Under the pieces are notes generated by a model. It searched no databases, was not told the DNA's origin, and saw only the letters and a list, made by a program, of their open reading frames with translations. From the NCBI GenBank assembly GCA_030267565.1, contig BRXU01000052.1, forward strand, positions 186,001 to 250,000: 64,000 nucleotides of DNA, written 5' to 3'. The DNA is from Pleodorina starrii (Eukaryota; Chlorophyta; Chlorophyceae; Chlamydomonadales; Volvocaceae). Every line of letters starts with the position of its first letter. Position 1 is the first letter of the stretch. Below, one piece after another: positions 51,151 to 62,200 of the stretch. A program made the position numbers and the translations under genes.

Positions 51151-52950
51151 ATGGCCGCAGCGGCAGCTGCCCTTGCAACGGAGACCAGCAGGCCCACCTA
51201 TTCTGCAAGCGCCTACTGGGACACTCGCTACATGGGCCCCGCAAAGAACTTTGATTGGTACGGTAGGGGCGTCTCCAGTCAGAGGCCGCCACGTTGTGTG
51301 TTGTCTCGGAAGTAGCTACGCAAGCCGTAAGGATGCTTCCTGCTTCGCTCCTCAGGTTTTTCAACTATCCAGCCCTGAAGTCGCTGCTGCATGAGCACCT
51401 GCCATCAGGAAAGGTCCTGCACGTGGGTTGTGGAAATAGCAACATACAAGAGGGCATGGCATCAGACGGCTTTAAGGTCACAAATGTAAGTGTCGAGGCG
51501 TCCGTCCGTGAAATACCGTCCGAGCCTCTTCAGACATGGTGCCGGCCGTGGCCTTGCAGAAAGACATTTCGCCCGTGGCCTCGTAGGTTGACATCTCACC
51601 GGTGGTAATAGAACAGATGAAACACCAGCACGCCGATATCCAATCATTGGACTACATAGTCGGCGACTGCAGAGATATGCCGCAACTGGAAGATGGCACC
51701 TTCCAGTCTTGCATCGACAAGGGGACGCTTGACGCCGTGCTGTGCAGCCAATCCGGGCAGGTCGACGCCGTCAAGTACCTGCACGAAATTGACAGGTGTG
51801 AATTACGCAACCCTTACTCCGTCAGGTTTGGCGCAATGCGCTCGCTTGAGCCCCAGCGTGCCGAACACCCCCCACCCGCCACCCCTTGCTCACCACTTCT
51901 TCGGCGGAAGCAACCCGAGCCTTTCGCATGAGATGATAACATGTTCGGATAATGTTGGACCCTCGACTCATGTCGTCCCCCCTGCAGACTACAACGTCCG
52001 CAGGGCTTCTTGCTTCATTCTTGCAAATTCACTCAAAACTTCAAACCTCCCGTTGCCCCTTCCCGCTCCTTCTCACCTGCAGGCTGCTGCAGCCCGGTGG
52101 CAAGTTCCTGCTCATCTCCCTGGGGGCCCCCGCCGCCCGACTGGCGCTTCTGCAGAAGCAGCTGTGGGGGGCCGTGCAGGTGAGGCGGCTGTGTGCGGTC
52201 ATCGCCTCTCTGCGCCCCTCTCGTTCAGTCATCTTCCCCGCTGCCCCCTCATAGTAGGCCCTCTCATGTGCTGCGGCGCGAATGCGCTTCCTCACCACCG
52301 CGCCGCTCCAGACGGACAGCTTATCTGGGTTGCTGCCGCCCCTAAACAACCCTCCAAAACCACTCTCACACACACACATACCTGAAACCCTGAACCCTGA
52401 ACTCCTCGTAGTCGTTCCGCTGTTCACGCCCCCTTCCGGCCCTCCCGCCGTTCATACCGGTATATCCCCTCCCACCGCCTCCCGCCGCCTCCCGCCCCGC
52501 CCCTCCCGCCAGGTCCTGCTGCTCCCCAAGCCGCTGCTGTACCTGCAGTCCGACGCCACCATGACCGGCCGCCCGCTGCCCTCCCAGTGCGCCGCCAACA
52601 AGGACGAGCCCATTCGGGCGCTGGGGCCCTGGCCGGCCGCCACCGCCCTGCAGGAGCTCGCAGCGCAGGAGCTGGACACCCGCGACTACTTCTTTGCCTA
52701 CATCTGCACCAAGACGCCCCCACAGCGACCAGGACTGGAGCCGGGGCCGGGGCTGGGGCTGGAGCAGGCAGCCGCGGAGAAGCAGCAGCTGCTGCTGCAG
52801 CAGCAGCTGGAGAGGGAGCATTTGCAGGAGCAGCAGGAGCCGGTGGGGCAGGTGCAGCAAGTGCCGTTGATGGTCGTTGCGTCGCCGCCGGTGGCGGTGG
52901 CCGTGGCTGGCGCACCGGTGGCGGCGCCGGAGGCGGAGGTCGCGGCTTGA
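51151..52950 (+). CDS. METTL13/EEF1AKMT4-like S-adenosylmethionine methyltransferase
   Basis: Five exons join in phase (326 aa): 51151-51257, 51356-51485, 51587-51795, 52083-52179 and 52513-52950. The fold is a Rossmann-type class I methyltransferase: SAYWDTRY then FDWFFNYPALKSLL near the N-terminus, motif I VLHVGCGNSNIQEGM, VDISPVVIEQMK (acidic loop after strand 2), and VGDCRDMPQLEDGTFQSCIDKGTLDAVL. The DKGTLD box is characteristic of the METTL13 N-domain / EEF1AKMT4 / CSKMT group. LLQPGGKFLLISLG follows. Known members methylate lysines of eEF1A or citrate synthase; the substrate here is unknown. The last exon ends with a Gln-rich and Ala/Val-rich tail of about 70 residues outside the fold. 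The donor choice GATTG|GTACGG for exon 1 is forced by phase, since the later GTAGGG site would give a stop. Confidence 0.88.
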
Positions 52951-54856
52951 GGGGCTGTGGGCTGAGGGCTGTCGGCCGCTGTCAGCGCTGACGTGGCGGT
53001 GCCGCACACCACGCACCCGAGGGGGGGGGGGATGGGGAACCCGAGGGGTTTCGGGGCGGGGTGTGCATGCCACCGCGCGAGTTTAGTGTGATGGCAACAT
53101 GGCAAGCGCCGCTGCCGCATTGCGTTTGTGTACAGCATGCATGAATGGTTATGCCTTAGGTAGTGGTGATGCGGGCTGTTGCTTGCAAGGGACGTTCATA
53201 ATTAAATTAGGTGGAGCCGGCCCCTGCTGCCCAACCCTTAGCCATCACCGTGTGCCAGATGCACGTGTATCTAGTAGCAAGAAGGTGGGCTAGCTGGGTT
53301 ATCATGATTGTGATTTTGCTAATGTGAAACCGAACCGAAACGCGCGCAGAGCCCGCGCAGAGGCCGCTCCGTGCTCGGGCTCCCGGGGCCGGTCGTGTGC
53401 GGCACTGCGCCGGCGAGGCACTGCTGGGTTTTCGCTGCTGCTGCAGCTGCTGCCGGGCGTGTGGAGTTGGTGTGCTGCGGCGCGAGGTCGTCGGGTCAGT
53501 CGGGTCACCCAAGGGTGGGTGGTCGGCTTGTGCGCCGGGACCGCCGGGGCACAGCGGGCGGGAGGACCTCCCCGACCCCCCCCCTGGACCGCCGCCATGC
53601 ACCCGGGCCGCGTCCCGGCCGTGACGGGGGCCGTTGCGCGTGCGGCCCCGGCCCCAGACGCGGTGCGGCAGCGGAGAGAACAGGCGCCGCGCCTGGCCAC
53701 GACGGCGGCCCTCCCCGCGCTGACACGTTTTAGTGGGTACTTCAAAAATGATTGTGGAGAGGATGGAGCGCTCCAAAATGAACATCTTATTCCGGGCTTT
53801 CGATCTCTCCCGCCCCCAATTAGCTTCTGTTTGTCGTTTGTTTGTTGATTGGGTTTAGGCGTCTGCGGCGCCGCGTCGCGCCTTGCCGTGTGGAGGCAGC
53901 CTGCCGTGTCGGGCCTGGGTGGGGTGGGCAGTGTGCGCTGGGCTCCACGCGCGGAGGCGGGGGGGCGGGGGGGCCTTCGCATGTGTGCATGTGTGTGTGC
54001 GTGTGTGTGTTGTGTGCATGTGTGCACCGCGACCTGGCCACCGCTGCTGCCGCGTGATGGCCTGGCTGCAGCCACTGCGCACGCGGACGTGGGCGGGGCT
54101 TAGCTGCACAAGGCTTCATTTTCGCTTCCGCGGGGGGTCGCGTGTCATTTTCGGGGGAGTCATTTCCACGGGGCCTCTGCCACCGGGGCCATGCCGTCGT
54201 CCTGTGGTGGTGCACCCGGGGGTGCTGCCGACCCAGGCTGGGGCGTATGTGCTTGCGGCCCCGCCTTTGACCCGCATTAGAAAAGGAACGCAAGCTTGAC
54301 TCGGTATTCCGCGTGCGCGCGGGCTGTGCCGGTAATAATAATAAAAATAGTGATTCTTTTTGCTGTCCTGGCAGAGTCGTCGGTGTCCGTGTGGTTTGGG
54401 TGCATTTGCTGCGGGATGTGTGTGCCCTGATGGTGGCTGTTACCTCGCGCTGACCGGAGGCTGGCTGGTGCTGCGCTTTCGGAGCCGATAAGTGCAGTCG
54501 CTCGACCACCCTCGGCAGCGCCCGGGCAGGGAGTGAGGGGCTGTGCGGGGCGGGGACGGAGGCTGAGGCTGGGGCGGCCCCCGAGTAGACCATTCGATAC
54601 GGGCGGCGCCCTTTGCCAAGCGTGTGTTTGTCTTGTTCGATCCGCGGCCTTTCCAATCCTTGGGCATTATTGCGCGTGTGGAATAAAATGTGGGGGCACG
54701 TGTGGCAGCACCGGCGCCGCGCCTTTTGCCGTATCGCGGCGCCGCGCCGGTCCTGTTGATTCGTTACATTGTTCCTGTGACACTGTTATTGGTTTCGGAG
54801 AGAGGGTCGGCCGATCGACGGACCGACGGACGGACCTACGGGTCGCGTATGTCCGC
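52951..54856. other. Convergent intergenic interval
   Basis: It lies between the 3' ends of the methyltransferase (plus) and the PsbP-domain gene (minus) and should contain both 3' UTRs. A (GT)n-rich stretch lies at about 53985-54022 and an AT-rich TAATAATAATAAAAATA at about 54333-54350. No gene recognised. Confidence 0.5.
54764..54768 (-). promoter_or_regulatory. Polyadenylation signal TGTAA for the PsbP-domain gene
   Basis: TGTAA on the minus strand about 90 nt past the stop at 54857. Confidence 0.55.
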
Positions 54857-57800
54857 TCAGAAGCGCTGCTGCGGCACAGACAGCGACTTGATCATGGCCA
54901 AGAGCGTCGACTCGTACTGCGCCCGGTCGGCCTCGAGCGTCTGCGCGGTCAGCGTGAACAGCCGGTTGTACCTGCCCAAGGGGGGGGAGAAAAGGGGAGG
55001 GAGAGAGGGAAGGAGGGGCAGCTCAGGCGAAGGATGACATCGAGGAGGTCGTGCGATGAGGAAAAGGAGGACGCGCGCGCTTTCATCCAGCCCAGCCGAG
55101 GAGTGGTTATCTCTGCGTTCATTTGTGGCGAGGTCTTTGGGGGGCGCCTGGGGCGGATCGCGCTGCCGTGTGTTTGGCGGCCCTGCTCCGTGGCCCAACC
55201 CATTATTTAGCAGACGGTAGCCGTCGTTGCGGGCCATCCACATTTTCGGCACTCGAGATTTGTTTTCTTTTTGCCGCCAAGGTACGGTAAGGAGTCGTGA
55301 ATGCGGTGTGAAACGCACGAGAGGAAAAAAAGGGACGACATCCCCGTGACATCTGACATGGCGTGATGCTGCTGATGTGGGTGGTTGTGGCGTTGCCTAG
55401 TGGGCCCTGGAAGTGTCGCCCGCGCACGCTCACGCTCACACAGGGAAGAAGAGCGCGGCTGCCGTACTGCCGTACTACCGGACACGTGATGGACCACACA
55501 GCCTTTTTTCCGCAAGACACCGCTTTTACGATTCTGCACTGCGCTGCCATTTATTGTTGGCCCTGTCTTTTGCTGCCGCATCTCCGCTGGCTCGCTGCGT
55601 GTTGTTTGTGCTGCTGCTGCTGCTGGCTGGTTTGGCGTCGTTTCGGCGTTTGGGCATCTTGGCTGTCTTTGTTTGCCTTTTTTCTTAGGTTGGGGCCACT
55701 TTAGGAGGGAGGGGGATGCCCCCTGGGGTCTTTCCGAGTGGGCCGATTCATGTACACGGTACACGCACCCACCCACCCACCCACCCACCCACCCACCGAA
55801 CTGTGCATCATTCATCCAGCTGGGGTTTCTGGGTTTCTTTCCGTTCAAGTTTTTGGTGCGCGGGTTTGGTTACGCTGTGGCGTGCTTCCTGTGTGTGTGT
55901 GTGTGTGTGGCCCACAGGGGTCGCTGATCTCTCTCTCACTCTCTGCGGCGGGGACTCCCACCACGTTGGGTGCACCCCTGGTGTGACGAGGCCGCCCTCC
56001 CTCAGACTCTGGCCCTTTCTATGTGTATGAGTGACAACCCTTGGGGAGATGACCCCCCCCACACACACACACACCCATACACCTCACACCGACACGCCCA
56101 TACACACAACACCCCACACCCATACACACCCACACACACTCGCAGGCAGCCATGGCATGGTCAAGTTCGCGCTCTCCCCCCCCCCCCATGACCCACATTC
56201 CGTTGTATCCCAGCGCCAGCAGCGAGTAGAGGTGGCGCTGCGGCTCCGGCAGCTTCTGAACCGTGTATTCGACGTAGTAGCGGCCCGACAGCTCGGAGGC
56301 GTCAACCAACTTGGCGATCTGCCGAGTGGGGGGCGGGGGGGGGGGGGGGGAAGAGGGGGACAGGGGCAGGCAGGGAGGGGTAAGGAGAGTGGTCAAGGGA
56401 GGGGAGGGGCCCCCTCCGGCACGCCGCACTCGAGACTTAAGGCTCCTGCTGTCTGCACCCGACCCGCCCACCCGTCGCGTTTACTTGCACGCACGCACGG
56501 CAGTCTGGCGTGAGTGAGTGAGCGAGTGTGCTCACTGGCCAGGGGCAATGCCAACCCGCTCAGCGGAACTCAGCCCCCATCGACAGCAACACACACCCAC
56601 ACCACCTCAAGAGCCGCACCGTCGTTGGGTGGGGGTTGGACCGCATCTGCCGGAGCTTAGCCAAATGCTCCACCCACCCAAAGAACAACCCCCCTTTGCT
56701 CTGTGCATCTGTGGCCCCCTCCCCGGAAATTCACAACACACACGCACACATGCACACATACACACACGCACACCGGTCCGCCCCACCTGTATGGGCTCCT
56801 TGCCTCGTGCCCACTCCGGCGCTCTGAGCAGGTAGGAGCGGTCCTGGGAGGCCACCAGGGAGGAGCCGAAGGAGGAGGGGGAGCCGAAGGAACCCAACTT
56901 GGTGAACTCCTGAGAGGGGGGGGGGCGGGAGCAGGGGCAGGGGCAGGGAGGAGGGGCAGGGGCAGGCGCGGAGAGGCGGAGGGGCGATGGAGAGGGGCTT
57001 GTGTAGGGACTTGGGTGAGGCCGGCTTGGGGGTGACTGGTGGGGGGGTAAGGGGACAAGAGTCCCAACCCATTTCGCTGGCGCCTCTATTTTGTACGCAT
57101 GCATACCCGACCCCCCCCCCCCACCCACCCCGACCCCCACACCCACCACAGACACATTGGTGATGACCAGTGTGACGTTTACATCTCGCGGGTTGGCCCC
57201 CTCGGGGAACCAAGCCAGGGTGCGACGGGCGCCTGGGGGAGGGAGGGTGATTGGCAGGGGGGCAGGATGGGCAAGTGGGAGCGGAGGCCGAGGTCTGAAG
57301 GCGGGATGGGCGAGATGGGGAGAGGCGGCGGGCGGAAGCGGAGGCGGACTTGGGAGTGGGGTAAAGCCGGACGGTCCGAGTAGGCCATGGGCTGGCAGGC
57401 TGTCAGACGTAGTGGGGTTAGGGGCTGAAGGTGGGGGTGGGGCAGGAGGGGCAGGAGGGTGTCAGGGTGGGCGGTGGGCGCGTGGATTCGCGAGCGCGAC
57501 AGCAGCGCACGGGGTCCGGCCTCAGGCGACGGCCTGGCGCGCAACCGGGCACACACTCACATACACACATGCACTCGCTCGTTTGTTCCCTAACACACAC
57601 ACTCACTCACACACACACACACACACACGCGCTCACGCGTTCACTCACCTGACGCTCCGGTGAAGCTGCTGTTCCCCGGCAGCTCCCCCTCCCCCACCAC
57701 CCAGCCGGGGGGAACTGACAACGTGAAGCCGTCCAGGGGGTCTGAGGGGAGGGGTCGGGGGGGGGAGGGGAGGGGAGGGGGAGGAAACGGGGAGGAGAGT

Positions 57801-58671
57801 GGAAGTACGACATTCCAAAGGGACGAGCAAGGAAGCCGGGGGGCGAGCGGGGGCTTTGAGCCGAGGCCAATGTGTGTTTCAGCAGCACGTAGGCTCGCGT
57901 GCTGCTTGTACGTGCTTGCACCCACAACCACCCCCAACCCCCCCCCCCCCCCCCGACACAACCACCCCCCCCCGGCTGCCCTCCCTCCGGTCGGTGGGTG
58001 GGTGGGGCTTAGGGCTGGTCCCTCGCATCACCGCCCTGAGGGGCGTCGTCAGCCGGCCGCCGGTTTGGCGGTGACTGCCGCCAGGTGGTGGGTGCGCCAG
58101 GTGGTTTCGGGGCATCGAGGGGATGGGGCCGCGAGCGCGGTTTCGCGGGGCGGCTTCTCGGGGAGGCCGCAGGCTTGGCAGTGCCGCCGGGCACCGAAAG
58201 CGTGCGCTCCGTGTGTGCCGTACTGTGTCGTACTGATGTGCCGCACGTGTCCTTATTACCACCTCTGAAGTTCGCAGGAGTGGCATTCGGCGCCGTGCCG
58301 AAGTGGTACTATTGGAGCCACAAGCGGCGCCACTGAAACTTACCAGTATAGCTGGAGAAGCCGGCCCCGGCGCCTGCGGGGTGGGCGATGTGTGGGGGAG
58401 GGTGGGTGAAAGGCAGCGGCGGGAGAGGGCGCGGACAGGACCACCAGCGCGAAAGTCGCAGGGCAGCCACCAGACATAACAAGAAGCTCTTGGCGTGTTG
58501 AAGGTTTATGGAGATGAAACAATACGAATTGGCGCCCCCATGGGCTTTTTAAGAGCAGGGCAAGGCGAGTTCGCGACCGTTAACGACTGACCCTCCAACG
58601 CCTCAGCCTGTCGCCAGGGCGCCATTGCGATCGCCGCGCTGGATGCAAGGAGCAAGCTTCGACGACTGCAT
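54857..58671 (-). CDS. PsbP-domain-containing protein (PPD-like), probably thylakoid lumen
   Basis: Six supported exons keep phase: 58373-58344 (30 bp), 57741-57649, 57232-57147, 56909-56787, 56318-56197 and 54971-54857. They encode a complete PsbP fold: AGFSSYTDPLDGFTLSVPPG, then LAWFPEGANPRDVNVTLVIT, EFTKLGSFGSP, IAKLVDASELSGRYYVEYTV, RHLYSLLALGYNG and YNRLFTLTAQTLEADRAQYE. The pattern resembles the plant PPD group rather than the oxygen-evolving PsbP itself. These are generally lumenal proteins linked to photosystem assembly or maintenance; the specific role here is unknown. The 5' part is unresolved. The 30-bp exon needs an upstream exon ending with one base of a codon. A candidate is ATG 58671 (MQSSKLAPCIQRGDRNGAL...), which would need a non-canonical GC donor and gives a very short presequence. 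Another N-terminal exon may exist. The fold is certain; the start is not. Confidence 0.8.
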
Positions 58672-58705
58672 GGGTTGTTGCCGGTGTAAGTATTGAGGGC
58701 ATTGG

Positions 58706-58987
58706 TTGCCTAGGCAAGAAGCGGACCCTGGCCAGTCCCATCACATCGACACCTACTTCAGAGATCGCGAGTCGGCATTCTCTCCTTGTTGTTGGGACAA
58801 GTTACGTGAGCAGTTCACAGTGATGGCCCTTTGCGGGCGAGCGCTGGAGACTGCTCGCGCTGGCCTGCTGCACGTCGATGTGAAAGCGCGCCCTGAGGCC
58901 GAGGAAAATGCGAGTGTCCTAGGCGACATTTTTATCACACCCACTGCATCTGCTAGTCTGCTGGAGAAGCTGGCCCGCGGCGGTTAG
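58706..58987 (+). CDS. Possible small ORF in divergent promoter region
   Basis: About 93 open codons without a true ATG at the beginning (TTG at 58706; first ATG much later at 58821). The sequence is non-repetitive (TYFRDRESAFSPCCWDKLRE; KARPEAEENASVLGDIFITP) and GC is lower than in neighbouring genes. An acceptor-like TTGCCTAG precedes it, but no plausible upstream exon was found. It could be an exon of a small unknown gene or a chance ORF. Confidence 0.25.
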   Translation: MPRQEADPGQSHHIDTYFRDRESAFSPCCWDKLREQFTVMALCGRALETARAGLLHVDVKARPEAEENASVLGDIFITPTASASLLEKLARGG

Positions 58988-59207
58988 CCTGCCGAGTGCC
59001 GACTGACTACAGACAGTTGTCCGTTAAAGTACGAACTTCGGTACCCGATTTCCAGCCGTCGCGTCGCGTTGACTCAGGAATACGGCGTGGCAAAATCTGG
59101 AACCCCTCTGGCCGCAAGCTGGTCACGTAAAAAACGTTTCCATGTTGTCTGGCGGAAGCAACTGCCCTAGCCCGAAACGGCTGGAATGATCCACGTCAGT
59201 GGGAGAA

Positions 59208-62200
59208 ATGAGCGAACTAGCGGCTCTGAAAGCCATATCTAAAGCCAAAGAGAGCGAGGAGAAACGGCTGCAGGAGCGGAGGCGAAATGTGCTGGTGCTA
59301 ATTCTGCGCCACCTCGCTGACCACGGATATGCGGATACCTACGAAAAGCTATGCACCGAATCAAACCTAAGTCTGCAGAAGGTGGGGTGATATTTGCATG
59401 ATCACACTCCTCGGCTTGGTCTCGCGACAGGAGAGCACCGGCATCGCGCGGTTTCATAAGCCCCCCTCTCTTGAACCTTCACCCGTCAGGTCGATGTCGC
59501 GGACAACATAGACCTGCTGCGAATCCTGCAAGAGTTCGAGGAGTCCTATGAGCTCAAGTTCGGTAAGCGGCCCAAGGTGGTGCGCCGGCTGGTGGAGGAG
59601 GTACGGCAAGCAAGCAAGGGGAAGGCCGAGGGCGCGCTGCTTAAATCCACAACACGTGCGGGCCCCAACACACAGTCAACCCCCCCCCCACCACCACCGA
59701 CCCGACTCAACCCAATCCAACCCGTCCTCGCGTGGATGAGCGTGCCTGGCCGGTGTGCCCCTTGCTCCTCACCCTTAATCCCCCACATCCCCAATACACA
59801 CCCTAAAGCCAAACTGGATCACATCTTCCGACACACGGGACCACCAACCCGCCCAGCCCTAAAGCTTCCTTCGCCATTCTTCCCATGCCCATTCCTACGT
59901 GCTTGCGACGTTCTCACGGCGCTTAAGTCGTGGCCCTTCAGACCCTTCAGAGCCTCTCCCATACCGCATCTGCGGCCGATCCGAGCTAACCACGCCCACC
60001 GCCCAAACCCAGATCCAGATCCAAAACTACGACATGGATCCGGATCCGGTTGTGGGTCCGGTTGTGGCGGCTGCCGAGGTTACCACCTCATGCCTGTCCC
60101 CCTGAACCCCCCATCGCGCATTTGCCACGAACACGCGCCCTGCCGTATCACGCCGTACAGGTTGCGGCCGGCGGCGGCGGCGTCCGGGCGCGGGCCGTGT
60201 CGGCGGGGCCGGGCAGCTCTGCTCCCCTGGTGGGGGGGAGCGGCGCTGCCGCCCCTTCCTCCGCCGGTGGGGCGGCGCAACGTCCGCATGGAGGTAAGGG
60301 CGGCCACTGCTGTCCCCACTTGAGTCCCACTGCTGCCCCACTGCTTTCTTAACTGCGTGCCACTTGGGTCCCACTGCTGTCCTCATTGAGTGCCACTTGG
60401 GTCCCATCCCCACTGTGGGGGAGATCACGGCGGTGGTGGCGGCGGTGGTGGTTGGGAGTCCTTGGGGTGGCTGGGGGGGACCTCGGGGTGCGAAGGCGGG
60501 GCGGGGCGGAGGCGGCCCTCCGGGACGTAGGGAGGGCTGGGTGGGTGGGTGGGTGGCGTCTGTGGGGGTGGGTGGGTGGGTGGGTGGGACGTAGAGACGA
60601 AACCCCGCAGCGCAGCGCAGCGATGGAAGGAGGGGCGGGGAGAGGGCGGGGCGAGCTGATAAGGCGGCGGAAGGAAGGGGGCGGCGGGGGCGCGGGCTAA
60701 TACCGGGCAGCGGGGGTTCACCCTGGGGAGGGGCGGGTCCGAAGGTCAGCGGGTTAAGGTCAGCGGGTCTGTATGGCTCGTGTGTATGAGCCCTGAAGTG
60801 GGTCGAACCCCGACGTTTGGGTTTTGGGTTTTAGGGTTTGGGGTTTTGTGTACAAGGTATTCAGGCCGGTGGGTGGGTGAGTGGGTGAGTGAGCCCACCT
60901 CCCAAATCCATTTTGCGGATTGTGTCATTGGGGGTGTCGCATCGCCGGTCATCTCATCTCATCTAAATCTAATCTCAATGTCATTTCATCTCATCCGGAG
61001 AACAGCCGCGGCATGCAGCGAGCCTCATTGGAGGTGGGGGGGGGGAAAGAAGGGAAGAAGAGAGGCAAAACACCGCACGACGCGCGGGGAGGGGAGGGCA
61101 GGAGGAGGGGTAAGGGACAGCGCCGTCGACCCACCCGCCGCTCGACCTCCTCCTCCTCCTCCTCACCACCACCACCACCAGCACCACCACCACCACCTCT
61201 GGTCGCCTTTCACTGGACCTGTTGACCTTACGGCCGTTCCTTCCCAACACCCCTCCTCCCCCTCCTCCTCCTCACCCTACCCCCCCTCCCTACGCGGGTA
61301 ACCCCCCCTCCTGCTCCTCCTGCTCTCCTGCTCTTGCTCCTCCTTCTCCTTCGCCCGGCCGGCCGGGGCTGCGGGTCCGCTTCCATCTGCTTCCCACTCC
61401 CCATTCAGGCTCGGGCGGCTTCGAGGGTCCGCCGCTGAGTGGTGCGGTGGCTGCCCGGCAGCGGCGCGATGCGGGTGCGGCCCTCAGCGCTGCGGCGGAG
61501 GCGGGGCGGCGGGAGCTGCTGGAGAGGAGGCAGCAGGCTCTCAACAGGCAGGAGGGGAGGGGAGGGGAGGGGAGGGGAGGGGAGGGGAGGGGAGGGGAGG
61601 GGAGGGGAGGGGAGGGGAGGGGAGGGGAGGGGAGGGGAGGGGAGGGGAGGGGAGGGGAGGGGAGGGGAGGGGAGGGGAGGGGAGGGGAGACGGGAGGGGA
61701 GGGGAGGGGAGACGGGAGGGGAGGGGAGGGGACGGGAGGGGAGACGGGAGGGGAGGGGAGTGGAGACGGGAGGGGAGGGGAGGGGAGACGGGAGGGGAGG
61801 GGAGGGGCGACGGGAGGGGAGGGGAGGGGAGACGGGAGGGGAGGGGAGGGGAGGGGAGGGGAGGGGAGACGGGAGGGGAGGGGAGGGGAGACGGGAGGGG
61901 AGGGGAGGGGAGGGGAGGGGAGGGGAGAAGCAGCACGAACAGGCAAGCACACACAGACACACAGAAACGGCTCCCAGCTCGCCGTCCCCACCCACCTCCT
62001 CACCCCGTCTCCCTCCTTCCCTCCACGCCTCCCCTTTAACCACCTTCACCTCTTTCTCCCTCCCTCGTTCTTTTGCAGAGGGGGGGGGGAGATTTCGACT
62101 TACACCGCCATCATTCACCCTTGATGGGCTCTGACCGATCCGCGGATAACCCCCTTTTCCCCTCCCCCTTTCGCTGCCTCAGCTTGCCTCTGCAGGCTCT

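Noticed and set aside
60011..60091. Possible extra KATNAL2 exon ([12 protein letters not shown]) after an AG acceptor
   Set aside because: Exon 59490-59600 joins exon 60161-60293 in phase without it, and no good donor follows.
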